A stretch of DNA of 64,000 bases from Macquaria australasica (GCA_005408345.1 SEMN01000205.1:620001-684000); one strand, 5' to 3'. Counted from the stretch's first letter, positions 1 through 11,397 are shown. Notes: a model not told the origin generated them from the letters alone. Numbers and translations are program-made.

Positions 1-526
1 AAAAAAAATCCCCTCAAGTTTTGAACTCAATCCTGGTCTCATTCTTAGGGATCCTTATTATATGCATACTTATAGCACGATATAGGGCCAAATGCACTGT
101 AATTACACTGAATTTGTTTGTTTTAGATAAAGAGTGAGGCCAAATGATGAATCATCATTGATTTTACATTTCTGTGCAGTGAAAGCAATATTTCATGAGA
201 GGAGGCACACCTCTGCTGAATGATTACAGGGGGAAACTCTGGTAATATATCTTCAAAAATCAGATACTGTAAGGATTCAGCACAACACTCCAAATGCACT
301 AATCTAACACCATCATTTTCTGTTCCAAGGAAACACTTGGGCAGTAATTGTGAAAGTTTAGGGCAATTTGTGGAACTGAATCACCATACATACAGAAGAA
401 CTGCTTCCTCCTGAAAATCTATGTACAGTATGTTACTGTATTTTGGGTCTTACCAGCACTGATTATTCACTAGGAAAATGTATAAAGAAATGAGCTGTAG
501 AGAAAATGAAATGGAACCATTATAGA

Positions 527-553
527 AATGTTGTTGACCTTGTCAACAACATT
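527..553. repeat. Short perfect hairpin
   Basis: AATGTTGTTGAC at 527-538 is followed by a 3-nt loop and its exact reverse complement at 542-553. It is 12 bp long and of unknown significance. Confidence 0.6.
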
Positions 554-829
554 GTGTGAATGATGGGGATAAAGCAGCCACCTAAATCTCTAAACCATTA
601 GCTAGTGCTCTTGACCTTCCCTCAGTGCTCTTTTCCTCTGTAGCATAGAGAAGAACTGAGCCCACCCTTCTTGATACAGTATCTCCCTTCTTGCAATTCC
701 ATTATGTATTCATAGCACCTCCTTTTGCCTATAGGCAATATACTGTACAGTATAACCTGTAGTCATGCTAGCGGCTCTTTAAGGCTGTACTTAGACACAG
801 CGCTGCTTTGAGCTAAATGCTTTAGTTTT

Positions 830-1120
830 GCAGGTGCAGGTGCAGGTGGCAATCCATCCAACAGTTGTTAAGATATTTCAGTCTGGACCAAAGTGGCGGA
901 CCGACCAATAGGCCACATTGCCATCCATTGAGCCATGCCACTAGTTCAGCATGTTAGCATGCTAACATTTGCTAATTAGCACAAAACCCAAACTACAGCT
1001 GAGGCTGATGGGAACGTCAGGAGATCACCAAAGTTATTACTGTTCATCCTCTCTGTCCCAAATTTGACCAACTGACATTACCATCCCCAGAGCCACGCTG
1101 CCAGCATCGCTAAAACTATG
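830..1120. repeat. Dispersed teleost repeat copy (GCTAAC/GCTAATTAGCAC family)
   Basis: The stretch includes GGCAATCCATCCAACAGTTG, ATATTTCAGTCTGGACCAAA, a GCATGTTAGCATGCTAACAT palindrome, TTGCTAATTAGCAC and CATCCCCAGAGCCACGCTG. The same blocks occur at 48130-48580 in this window, where GGCAATCCACCCAACAGTTG and GATATTTCAGTCTAGACC are found. It is a common percomorph interspersed repeat with no coding capacity seen. The edges are approximate and the copy is internally rearranged relative to the other one. Confidence 0.7.
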
Positions 1121-1981
1121 GACATGTGCATATCTAAAGAAGTAGTTTGAAACTTGGGTTGTGGTTTTGCAGTCATTGGATCCATAAAAAAATAAAAGGG
1201 AGGGTGCCAAAGTAGTAGGAGAGCCTTAGTAGTTGGCAGTAACCAATACTGCTGTGTGCGATGAGCTAAAATCCTCGATAATTAAGCAGACTTCCAAATA
1301 TAGCTATCTGAAAGCCTTAATTTTAATCAGTGTTTTTTTTTTTTCAAATTGCCACCAAGAGACACACTTGAAAAAGTGAAGAGGTCTACATAAGGCCATA
1401 ACATCCTCAGGCAAAGAAATGACTGCCTTTGTATTTCCAAAAGTTTGCCAATTAGACTGCATTAGACTAGTCAGACTGTAATTATTTAGTCCATAGAAGA
1501 AGTATTTAGTTCAGTGTTGCGAACTAAAGACCAAACAGATCGTCATCTGAATATATGTGGATTAATAAGCGTAGCATTGCACTCCTAATTACACCACATT
1601 CAAAACAAAAAATAATAATAACATGCCTGAACACACACGTGCCTCTTTATGCCATTTAATAAAGAACTCCACATTTCCTCTCCTTCTGAGATGCACCAGT
1701 CTCTCAGGATTGAATTGGAGAGAGCATAAAGAGTCAGGAAGGGCAATGAGCACATCATCTTTCATACTGGTACCAAAGGCCCCCTGCAGAGTGATACGAG
1801 TTCCCATTATGTGGCTGTCTGTCACCTATCTTTTTAAGTGGCAAGCTTGAATTTCTCACATATTCGATCCAGTGTTAGAACAGGGCTCGAACAACTTCAC
1901 ATTTTTCAAGTAGTGAAGATGTTGATCACGTGTCTGTGGGTGAATATGTTTATTTCCGTGTGTGTGTGTGTCCATGTGCAG

Positions 1982-2134
1982 GGGCTGGTGGTGATGTCTG
2001 CAGAGCTGGAGGAAGTGGTTAGCAGCATCTTGAAGGGCCGTATCCCAGGCATGTGGATGAAGAAGTCATACCCCAGCCTCAAACCGCTGGGGAGCTACGT
2101 CAACGACTTCCTGGAGCGACTCAAGTTCTTACAG
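1982..2134 (+). CDS. dnah7: dnah7 exon (fourth from last)
   Basis: The exon has 51 codons, opens after a cag acceptor preceded by a TG-rich tract, and ends cag|gtactg. The translation starts GLVVMSAELEEVV and ends DFLERLKFLQ. Both junctions are phase 0. It covers the start of the dynein heavy chain C-terminal domain. No further upstream dnah7 exon is seen between 1 and 1981. Confidence 0.92.
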
Positions 2135-2533
2135 GTACTGAAACCTGCCATAAAAGTTCACAGTCAGTATTTGGAGTTAGTCGTAACTATTACGTAAATT
2201 GTCTGAAAAGTAATAAGGCAGTGGGGGTACAAATAAAAAAGAAACAAAAGAAAGAATCAGAGACGAGGAGAAAGAACTACTTCAGCGCTCCTTGTCATAG
2301 ACTCTGCAAGTCTCTGGAACCATGTTTGGCCTCTCGGTGGTACCCTGTATAGTGAACTGAAACCCTGCCTTAAGCCTTAACCCTGCAGACGCATGACCTA
2401 CTGTATCATGTGAGTCTGCGAAGTGAACTTCTTCATCTAACAGTCAGTTCCCATGTTTCCCTTCCCTTTTTGTTCCACTGGAGGAAGAATGTATTCCTCC
2501 TGTTCATCATTACTCAGTGGAGTGAGAAGAATG

Positions 2534-2584
<51 letters not shown>

Positions 2585-5500
2585 CCAACGGAAATGTCCA
2601 CCCATGACTCTAGTTCACTGGGTGAACTAGAAACAGAGTACCTTGACATTTTAGAAAATATGATTGTTTGCTGTTGAGAAGAAAAAGTTTCAGTTTCACA
2701 GTAACAGTAACACAAAGACTGGAAGCATAGTTGCTTTTGTTAGTTAGTAAATGGTTCCGATGTGTAAGCTAACTATACACATGTAATATATGATGATGGC
2801 AGCTTTGAAGGAACTTAGCAGTTCTTTCCTCCTGCTTCCAGTCTTTTTGCTAACCAGGCAAACATGCTTTGGAGTATTAACTAATGTTGTTCTTCTCATA
2901 CACGAAACAAGCATATTTTTACTTAATATCAACTGACTGTCTAATAGATGGAAAATACAAAAAAACAGGATGGTCCATCTTGAACTCATGTTTAGTCAAG
3001 TGTGATTTAGCCTTATGAGTGTAGCTTTATTAGCCCCCACAACTTAATATAAAGAAAGGAACAGATCATTAGGAACACAGCAAGTTTACAATTTCGGCAA
3101 AAAACAATACCTTTCTCTCTTGCTTTACTTAAGAGAACTATATGATAATGAACTTATCGATAATGAACTTCTAGAGCTTAATTATTTGCTACAAACTTTA
3201 AAAAATGGACTCTAGCTGACATGTGGGCACTTTAATCCACATACTGTGGCGTGTGGATTAAAGTGCTAAGTCCTCCTGGACAGAAGTGATTAACTCACTA
3301 TCAGCATCTGTGAATATAAATCTCCCTGTTTGTCCAGTTGTTTGTTTGCTTGCACAGCTGTTTTCCATAAAACGCTAGTCTTTTGGGCTACCAAGAGAGT
3401 GACTTGGTTGAAATGGAAGGTTCCTTTGCGTATTTGTTTTTGGCCGCGTTAGAGGAGAAAATTGATACCAATACAAAAATAAAAATATTTTAAATTAAAA
3501 GACAGTTCAAAGAAAGTTTTAAACTCGCGTAAAAATCAGGGAAGGCTCTCCGATAAAAGTATGTTTTAAGAAGGGGTTTGAAGGACTTCACTGACTCAGC
3601 CGACCTCATTTCCTCGGGCAGATTGTTCCAGAGCCTCGGGGCCCTGACTGCAAGCGCTCTGTCCCCTTTAGTTTTCAGCCAGGCCCCTGGAACAGACAAA
3701 AGACCTCTGCCCGAGGATCTCAAAGTACGTACCGGTGCGTACGGTACTAACAGGTCAGAGATATAGCAGGGAGAGAGGCCATGAAGAGCCTTCAACGTAA
3801 TCAGTAAAATCTTCAAATCTAATGTAAGGAAGCTAAAACATAAGAATGTTCAGTCACATAATCAACTGAACATTATGTTTAACCATATGCTATTGTACTG
3901 TAGTTGTGCCCTATTTCATGTTGTAATTGTTCAAGTGCATTTTTAAATATATATATATATATATATACATACATTATTTTATGGATCTAAAACTACAAAA
4001 CTGAAAAAAAGAGAAAGAAAAGAAAAATGTATTGTAACCTAAACCTAACCAGAACTCAACCATCTCACCCATCTGAAACCCGCTGCGTCCACTGTGTTCT
4101 GGCTGGTTTTGGTTCTAAATGTCGCTCTCTTCTCTGGCCCTGCTGTGTTTTCAGGACTGGTATGATCAGGGTACGCCAGCGGTATTCTGGGTATCCGGAT
4201 TCTTCTTCACCCAGGCCTTCCTCACAGGCAGCCAGCAGAACTATGCCAGGAAACACACCATCCCTATTGACCTGCTCGGCTTCGACTTTGAGGTCCTGGA
4301 TGACATACAGTATAAACGGCCCCCAGAGGATGGTAGGATACTAACAGGGGTAGTGGAGAAGATGGGGCGAGAAAGCGTGCGTTTAAGGAGAAGGAAGGAT
4401 GGTAGTTTAATAGTGAAAGCAGGATATTAGGATAGCTTATGATTGGATAAAATGGCCCTTTTCAGCAAACCATCCCCTAGTTTAATGAAGGTAGAGAAAG
4501 TACACGAGGAAGATAGAGAGCACTTGAAGAGGGAAGGAGTCAGAAAGGGATTAAAAAGGGTACAAGGGGATGAAAAAAGCAGAAAGTGAAAAAAGCAGTG
4601 GGTGGAAGAGAAGAAACAAACAGATGAAAACTGACATGAGGCTGACTGAATATAGGAGAGGCAGAGTGTAAAGTGAGAAAGTAAGTTAAAGCAAAGCCTC
4701 CCTGCCTCTCGTCTGCATGCGGGCCTGCGTCGGCCCCTCGCTGTGCCTCCAGCTCTCGCATAAAGCCTCACCCTCAATCAGTCCCCAGCTGGGGCCCCAT
4801 CACACTAACACAGCCGATGCTGCCAAGCTACAAATCCGACAGTGTGTTTGTGCATTTGGGTGAAGCGGTACTGACAGTTATCTCTAAATCTGGCCCCTTT
4901 TTCCCAGCCTATTAGCTGAGAGCTCACATGCTTTATGGACAGACAGTGTTACAGCACAGAGGTCAGTTTAGCTCGGTTCATAAAGTTTTACGGTTGCTGA
5001 AAGAGCCAACACGCATTGTAGTTACAGGGTATAAGCTAGTTGGTGATATTAATATCATAGCAGCACTAACCACCTCTCTTGTAGCTCTGAATTGTCTCTG
5101 TGTTTGTGTGTGACTCTCAGGTGTGTACATCAGAGGCCTGTTTCTTGATGGCGCCCGCTGGGACAGAAAGACCAAACTTCTTGCTGAGTCCTACCCCAAA
5201 GTGCTGCATGACCCCATACCTGTGGTGAGGAGCACACACATACTGTACACAGACATTGATTAGATATTGATTGATCAGAAATAGCCTGAGAATCAGACTG
5301 ACAATTTGACCAACGGCTCATGGTAAAACAACACAAATAAAAGGAAACTGGCAAACGCGAACACGATGTCAAGACTGAATAACAGCTATGCAGGAAGATG
5401 ACATGTACATTATTTATCCAGCCTCCTAAGCTCCGATTGGTTGATTGTATCTCCAATCGGAGCTGCAGCTGTAGCAAATTCAAAACACGACGCCATAGCC

Positions 5501-8129
5501 GCTGAACAGGGGAATTTTTCGCTGCAATACCACGAGTGGCCACTAGAACAAATTGGAAGCAAGGCGGAGCGGCGGCGCCATATCCAGTTCTTATTATACA
5601 TCCATGCAGTTTTCTCAACAGCCTAATCTTTATCCCCTGCCTGCCGTTAGAATTTTGACCTCTGTGATTGGATGTTTCTTGCCGAAATGCATCTTGGGAG
5701 TCGTAGTTAACTTCTTTTGTGCACACAGGCTAGTACGTTTTACTTTTTAATCAAAGAATCAGATATTTTCTAACGCAGTTGTTCATCTTTTGTACTGATG
5801 ATCCAAGTGGGAGAGTTTCATGTCCATCTAAAGCTGTAGAAGTACTCTAACTATAACATTGTTAACGGGGATAATGAATGGGAGTTTTATTAACTGTACA
5901 GCCATCAGTGGGCACAACACCAGACTTAATACGTCACTGAACAGATCTGAGATTCAGGTGGTGATTCAAAGATCTGGGACCAGGCTACCAGATGAGATAC
6001 AGGTGACCATTTAGTAGCTGTTTTGGAGCTTTTGATTGTGTCACTTCTCATCCACGTTGGCTTAAAGGTTCATGGATTGTTTTTGGGAAGTCAAAGTTGA
6101 GTTGTTGTTCAACTTTTAAGCCAACGTGGATATCAAGTCCTTAAAGTGCTCAAAACATTTTAAATCTGAACATCTACAGTTCCGTGACAACTAAACAAAC
6201 TCCATCTGCTGGTGAAGATCATGTGATATCATCAAGGATCCAGAACAGCTACTAAATGGTTCCTAGGGTGAGATTGTTTTGTCACCTGCTGTTTCCAAGG
6301 TCAAGAATAAACTTTGACCCTCGATTTGAGATACATTTTTATCCTTCAAGGAATCAGCCTGCCCTCAAACCATTTGAGGTTTGACTTTTTATAAGTTACG
6401 AGATTATCAGATTTTGGTACTCTAATATCTCTTGTATGATGGATAATAGCCCAGTTGGAATCAGTGCACTTTTAACCGCAGTTTTCAAGCTAGCACCTTT
6501 TGTTTTGTTTTTTACTGAAAGTACAAATATGCAGAGAGAAATGTAGGTGTGTAGGTTTATGCTTCCTATATTGTTAGACTTAACAGTTGCCCACACTGAG
6601 GTGTCCAACCCTTAGCATAAGATCACTCGGCAGTGTATGGTGAAAAACACTGCAGGCAACCAGGTAAAAAAAAAAAAAAAAAAGAACATCCTTGTTGCAT
6701 AACAGTTCTTACATAAAGTTTGAGGGGAGGAGGTTTATTGATTCTGCTGCTGTGAATCCCTCTGGGTGTTAAAAGAGAGGAAAGATTGTATCTGTTCACA
6801 TATTAAATGAATGAAAATGGGGCAGATTCCTTCGTTATTCAGCTTGTAAACTCCTACGAGGCGGCAGTTTTTTTAAATCAGAGAGCAATATTGCGAGATC
6901 ACGGCTCCTTGTTCTCTGGACCTGATACCGAGCGGCAGCTTCAGCACGTTATTTGTTTTGTTACATTCTGCCTGTAAGAAGCCTAGCTCCTTTGCTCTCT
7001 CACATTCATTTCATTAATTAACCAAGCTTGATATGGTATATGAAGGCAGAGTGACAGAGTGATGGAAACAGAGTGCCAGTGGCAGAGAGCGAGCACTGAT
7101 GAAGTTTTCTTTTTTTTTTTTTTTTTATTCGTTTTCTCCGTTCTCTCTTCTTCACAATGCATTCAGTGATTATGAATAATGCACGAGACTGACTTTTTTA
7201 ATATTCAGACATTTCAGGGTAAGTTATTAACAGAGTCAGTTTTTGACATGAGCGGAACTTAATTAAAAATGTGTTTATTATTTGTGTTTGGGGGGGGGGG
7301 TCTTGCCGTGGCTGGCTTTGAAATGCAAATCTTCACAGAGGCGCCCGTTATGGAACCAGATGAATACATTTCTGGCTGCAACTCAACAAACTGTTTTTGT
7401 TTTGTTTTTTAAAGATGTTTTTTTTTTTTTTTTTTGAGTGGCCCAGTTTATCCCTTTTGCACAACCGAGACTTCTTAATAGCCCAAGGGGACTCTTCCTA
7501 GTTAATGCTATTGTTTTATAAGTTTTATGTCCCCAAAGTTTCCAATTTGTACGTTAATGTTTGGATAGAAAATAAGAGATCCAGGTGAGTTCCCACTTTC
7601 ATGTTTTGCTTTCTGTCCTGACCTTTGATCTGATCTTTTGGTTTTCATGACAACAACCACACGCATCATCATGCATTTGTCATATAATCAAGACTGTGAA
7701 CTTTGCTGCTCGTCAGCACAGGCGTACAGAATTTCATTTGCCAGTTTAATTATTCCACTAGTCAAATGTTCTGAATGGAAACTAAGCCCTAAATGATAGT
7801 GACTATGCGCTAAAGTAGTTAATGGAGGTAAAGTAGGCAAATGCAGATTTTAAAATGACATCATCTGCCCCCGTCTGCCCTTCTGTAACGCCTCTGTCTC
7901 CTCGCTCCTCTCTCTCCGTCAGATGTGGCTGAAGCCCGTCAAACGCCAGGACATCCCCCAGAGGATGTGCTACATGGCGCCCGTCTACAAGACCAGCGAG
8001 CGGCGCGGCACCCTGTCCACCACCGGCCACTCCACCAACTATGTCATCGCCATGACGCTCAACTCCGATGTGCCTGCTGAACACTGGATCAGACGAGGGG
8101 TAGCACTGCTCTGCCAGCTCAACTCCTAG
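1982..8129 (+). CDS. dnah7: dnah7 (3' end): axonemal dynein heavy chain 7, last four coding exons
   Basis: This is the C-terminal part of an inner-arm axonemal dynein heavy chain, the ATP-driven motor that bends cilia and flagella. Exons at 1982-2134, 4155-4332, 5121-5224 and 7923-8129 join in frame (phases 0, 1 and 0 at the junctions) to give 213 residues and a stop. All introns are GT-AG. Family hallmarks are GLVVMS, SYPSLKPLGSYV, DWYDQGTPAVFWVSGFFFTQ, NYARK-TIPID, GLFLDGARWDRKT, APVYKTSERRGTLSTTGHST and a C-terminal WIRRGVALLCQLNS. These belong to the dynein heavy chain C-terminal domain after AAA6. The 5' portion, about 95% of a roughly 4000-residue protein, lies outside the window. DNAH3 and DNAH12 have similar tails. 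The assignment to DNAH7 rests on the convergent neighbour slc39a10, which is the same pair found in human. Confidence 0.93.
2537..2580. repeat. (TG)n microsatellite
   Basis: An uninterrupted TG dinucleotide run of about 44 bp. Confidence 0.95.
3227..3266. repeat. 15-bp perfect inverted repeat with 10-nt loop
   Basis: GCACTTTAATCCACA at 3227-3241 is matched exactly in reverse complement at 3252-3266. The intervening 10 nt are 3242-3251. It lies inside a dnah7 intron. Confidence 0.8.
3480..3820 (-). mobile_element. Non-LTR retrotransposon 3' fragment (reverse transcriptase C-terminus)
   Basis: The minus strand at 3490-3816 encodes 108 residues with the recognisable tail of a fish jockey/CR1/L2-like LINE ORF2: LKALHGLSPCYISDLLVPY, TLRSSGRGLL, KTKGDRALAVRAPRLWNNLP and ESVKSFKPLLKTYFY. 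The reading frame is open, but only the last hundred or so residues of a roughly 900-residue polyprotein remain. This is the usual 5'-truncated state of LINE copies. It sits antisense within a dnah7 intron. The clade cannot be fixed from this tail alone. Confidence 0.82.
3946..3966. repeat. (AT)n microsatellite
   Basis: A short AT dinucleotide tract followed by ATACATACAT. Confidence 0.9.
4155..4332 (+). CDS. dnah7: dnah7 exon (third from last)
   Basis: The exon runs from tttcag|gactgg to the donor atg|gtagga. It has 178 nt, which is 59 codons plus one base carried to the next exon. It encodes DWYDQGTPAVFWVSGFFFTQ and NYARKHTIPIDLLGFDFEV, typical of the dynein C-terminal domain, and ends in a PPEDG motif whose Gly codon is completed across the splice. 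Confidence 0.92.
4333..5120. other. dnah7 intron
   Basis: A 0.8-kb intron with purine-rich sequence (about 4480-4620) and a GC-richer patch at about 4690-4800. I see no gene or recognisable repeat. Confidence 0.7.
5121..5224 (+). CDS. dnah7: dnah7 exon (second from last)
   Basis: The exon has 104 nt, bounded by ctctcag|gtgtgtac and cctgtg|gtgagg. Together with the base carried over it gives 35 codons containing the signature GLFLDGARWDRKTKLL and ending DPIPV. It is in phase 0 with the last exon. Confidence 0.92.
5420..5740. repeat. Probable dispersed repeat with internal 12-bp inverted repeat
   Basis: This block is GC-richer and more CpG-rich than the surrounding intron. AGCTCCGATTGG at 5429-5440 is exactly reverse-complemented at 5453-5464 with a 12-nt loop. 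Motifs such as GAGTGGCCACTAGA and GCATCTTGGGAGTCGTAGTT resemble interspersed fish repeats from memory. I cannot confirm a family or its ends. Confidence 0.4.
6006..6260. repeat. Fold-back (palindromic) element
   Basis: Two nested pairs of arms are visible. The outer pair is 6006-6027 against 6239-6260, 22 nt with one mismatch. The inner pair is 6050-6070 against 6111-6131, 21 nt with one mismatch. The sequences between the arms on each side are also partly complementary, with the right side carrying about 85 extra bases. The arrangement suggests a non-autonomous fold-back or MITE-type element or an inverted duplication. No target-site duplication was recognised. Confidence 0.7.
7923..8129 (+). 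CDS. dnah7: dnah7 terminal coding exon
   Basis: The exon follows a pyrimidine-rich tract ending ccgtcag. It encodes 68 residues plus TAG, including MWLKPVKR, APVYKTSERRGTLSTTGHST and the terminal RRGVALLCQLNS. The N-terminal ATG here is internal to the spliced protein and is not a start codon. Base composition is clearly more GC-rich than the flanking introns. Confidence 0.94.
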   Translation: MWLKPVKRQDIPQRMCYMAPVYKTSERRGTLSTTGHSTNYVIAMTLNSDVPAEHWIRRGVALLCQLNS

Positions 8130-8480
8130 TCCCTGTCTGTCTCACACGTGCACTGACGAGCCATTAAAAAAGAATGAAAACAGTCTCTTTTTTATGTAGT
8201 ACATAAAACTCTAAATGGTACCGAGAGAGATCTTACTAGCAGTGCCAAAGGTGATTTCTTGCATGTCCTGCAGCCTTAAGTATGAAAGTATAAGTATTGC
8301 TGCAGATAACCTTAAAGTATACAGTAGCTAGCACTTAGCATGCAAGCATTGTTGTATGAGGATAAGTCAACAGTAATGCGCCCAAACGTTACAGCAGCCA
8401 CATTAGCGATAATTGATTATACCATGCTCTACCTTGTTTCAGACAGACTTGATTACTGATTGCAGAAATAAATTCAGACC
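8130..8480 (+). other. dnah7: dnah7 3' UTR (short) with candidate poly(A) signals
   Basis: An ATTAAA hexamer lies at 8163-8168, only 34 nt after the stop. A canonical AATAAA lies at 8467-8472. Either could end the dnah7 transcript, and sequence alone does not decide between them. Confidence 0.4.
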
Positions 8481-8779
8481 ATGCTGATGACTTCCATTAT
8501 GCACAGTGAGCTATGGCAGCTCAACCAGCAGCCATGCTACTGCAGCAACTTGGCTGCACCTTACACATTTAGCTGGTTTCTAAATGTATGCGTCATTCAC
8601 CGAGCCTTCACATTTATTTAACAATCAACTTTGCTTGAACCTGCTGATCTGGGAACGCAAACTGAAGCGGGAGACGAGTGGCAGGAGAAGAACGTTACTG
8701 GTGTGTTATGCTGTCGTGGTTTTGCAGCTGTACACCAGTCGTCTCTAACATTATGCCAGAACCATCAGAGAGCAGGAAT

Positions 8780-11244
8780 CTGGGATCTTTTCAGAGTTTA
8801 TTTTCCGTTCGTAATGGACAGAATGTACAGACAGTCAGGCAAACAGCAAAGATGTCACATTTTGCATTTTATATCCAGATTACTAAACAACATACATACA
8901 TACAACAAAGCAAAAATGAGAACAATCATGGACCATTTTACAGACAATGTTTCTGCCCAATAAACAGTGAAGAAACTTGTTCTTTGGGGCATAGTGTCTT
9001 TAAGTGTCACTAACTCTTACAGAACACTTGATAGTACAGTTTTGATTTAAATTATATAAGTAATACAGGACCTCAAAAGAAAAATACTGTTTTAAAAAAA
9101 GGACCCCTAATCTTTTAAAAATACAAAATACACAATCAAAATGAATATTATAGGAAACAACTGAATAAATGTCAAATAAACTCCTATTTTAAAGACAGAA
9201 AATGATGAACTTTACTTAGTATAAGAGCAGAATGAAGATACATTCAGGTCCCGTTTTACAAGTGTGTGCACTTATATAAGATGAAATAATAAAATGCCTG
9301 TAAAAAGATGTAACACCGCTTTCACTACACCCCGAAGAAGCTCTCGTGCTCTTCACACACAGTTAATTTAAAAAGTGACAAAGGATTTTAACTTTGCAGT
9401 GCAAAGAATGAAAACAAACGTACACTCGACACGATGTCTGTACCGTTTCACTCATGCTTCATGCATGATTCCATCAGCTCAACGAGACTGACGCTCATTT
9501 ACAGCCAGTTAAGACGTAGACGATGGGTGTCACACAGTGACAGGATAAATGAAGCCACACACATAGTTTGTGTGCTCCAGCAGCAGAAGCTAGGCTAGCT
9601 AGCTTAGCATGTGAGCCGCAGAACAGCCAATGGAATGTTGGGGCAAGGGGGGGGGGGGTCAGTGTCAAGCACCAGCCACTGAAAATCCACACTCAGGCCA
9701 GTGACAATAATGTACATCCTCAGAAACATACACGAGAATATATGAAAATAATAATAGTCTTTGTCGTATGGTTTGATGACTCGGGTTAAACATGTATACA
9801 TTGTTGTGCTGTGATAGGAGAGCACTGTCTTTAGCTTGGTCTGTCTCAGATTGTCTGCAAGTTCATTGACTCCTTGACAGAAGTACTTTATAAACTATTA
9901 TTTAGCAGGAACAAATATTTGCTTTTAGCTGCTCAACTACTGACACTATAAAAGACCTCCTGTATTTACAATACATCAAAAAAATGCTTGAGTGTGACAA
10001 CTAATCCTCCCGCTGTAATTAAATGTTCACTGCAAAGCACCTTTTAAGAACTCAAAGAGGCACCTTAAATACATCTAGTACACTACAACACTGTTTGATG
10101 ATGAAGACAAGAATAGTAGTAGACTAGTTTTTATCTGAATTCACATTTTGAAGCTGATGATTCTTATAAAAAAAGTTAGAATATAAAGGCCTAACAAGGA
10201 TATGTCCTCCTTTGGCTACAGATTGTCAAACCCTTAAAAAGAAAGTTGGTTTCTAAACAAAAACGGTAATACGTCTTAAATGCTAATTTGTAAAGGCTTT
10301 GGCAGCTGTGTTAGCTATCACTATGAACTACAAAGGTTTAATAATCCCAACGATCAAATTAGACAATAAAACATAACTCTGAAGTAATAAATGGAGATAG
10401 TTGTAGCAAAAAAAAACCTGAGCCATTCACACATCTCCCAGTCAAAGTCAGGGGAACGCTCTTCTATTTTGACACTGCAGCGTAGAGCTGTCGACACATT
10501 TTGCTGGTGAAGCAACGCGAGCTAAGCGTTTTACTCCAGATGTAGCAGCTAGCTAAAGTGAGCGCTCCGCCTCCTTAAGGACACTGTGACGGTGTGTGGA
10601 GCAGGCTGCGCTGCTGCTCCAGTGGCCAGGACTTGGCACAGAGACACGGGAGATGTTTGCTACACAGCGTGGTGACGTCAACAGTCGATGACGGATGGCG
10701 GGTGGAACACACACCACAGATGTTACGGGGGGCATGGATGATGGGACACAGCACAGAGTGGATGGGAGACGGGGAGGTAAGGGGGGTACGACGACAACAC
10801 ACTAACAACAGGTGATGGTGCCTAGGCGGCGAGTTGCTGGGCCGCTGACAGCTGCCTCTCTGCAGGAGCACACGTCCTGCACCCCCTTAACTATCTACAG
10901 CTCACCAGTTCAGAGCAGAGGAGGTGTTTTCCGGTTGGAGTGCAGCCTTGCTCTTCTTTCCATTCGGCCTTTTTTGTTTTTTGCTTCACAGGGAGCAGAC
11001 AGATTGGAGCTGACAGAGGAGAGGTGATGGAGGAGCTCGGTGTAAACATCACTGGCAGAAGTCATGAGATATGCATAAGCTACCGCTGCATGTGTGGAAT
11101 GGAGGCACGGGCCATGAACGAGGCTCACACATTGCATGCAAGACTGGGCCATTACATCGCAAACAAAGCATGTTAAGGCCAAGAAGAACAACATTGATAC
11201 ATCCAGCTCTCCCCTCCTTCGCCTCCCAGCATCCCCCCCCTCCA
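8780..11244 (-). other. slc39a10: slc39a10 3' UTR
   Basis: Downstream of the slc39a10 stop codon on the minus strand there is about 2.4 kb of AT-rich non-coding DNA. It runs to a minus-strand AATAAA (TTTATT at 8797-8802). Cleavage would fall near 8775-8790. A long 3' UTR is usual for this gene in vertebrates. The distal end is inferred from the poly(A) signal only. A poly(G) run sits at about 9647-9658. Confidence 0.55.
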
Positions 11245-11397
11245 CTAGAAGCCAAAATCGAAAACTATTTGGTCTTCGAAGATGGCGATGAGCAGCATGA
11301 TGGCGAACCCGGTCAGCATGCCCAGGTTTTGTAGGAGAAAGTGTCCCAGCTGGCAGCGCTTGTGGTCCTCACTGTCCCCGTGAAGCATTTCTGGCAG
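11245..11397 (-). CDS. slc39a10: slc39a10 terminal coding exon: TM8 and stop
   Basis: The exon has 50 codons plus TAG, after the acceptor ctcacag|ctgcca. It begins LPEMLHGDSEDH and continues into TM8 (LLQNLGMLTGFAIMLLIAIF). It ends EDQIVFDFGF, which closely follows the ZIP10/ZIP6 C-terminus. Confidence 0.95.
   Translation of the reverse strand: MPEMLHGDSEDHKRCQLGHFLLQNLGMLTGFAIMLLIAIFEDQIVFDFGF

Larger units (their letters stand above)
1..1981. other. dnah7 intron sequence (partial)
   Basis: AT-rich non-coding DNA upstream of the first dnah7 exon in the window. It holds a dispersed repeat copy at about 760-1120 and a small perfect hairpin at 527-553. I see no coding exon. Confidence 0.6.
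2135..4154. other. dnah7 intron
   Basis: A 2.0-kb intron containing a TG microsatellite, a 15-bp inverted repeat, a LINE 3' fragment and an AT microsatellite. All four are listed separately. Nothing coding for dnah7 is seen in it. Confidence 0.8.
5225..7922. other. dnah7 last intron
   Basis: A 2.7-kb intron. It carries a GC-rich repeat-like block (about 5420-5740) and a fold-back element (6006-6260), listed separately. It also has homopolymer runs: A at about 6666-6683, T at about 7109-7126 and 7420-7436, and G at about 7291-7300. No other coding evidence. Confidence 0.75.

Noticed and set aside
1589..2352. Additional ORFs around the first dnah7 exon, on both strands
   Set aside because: Only the segment 1982-2134 resembles dynein and has splice sites. 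The other frames are unlike any family.
2410..2677. ORFs encoding Cys-Val runs
   Set aside because: They are translations of the TG microsatellite.
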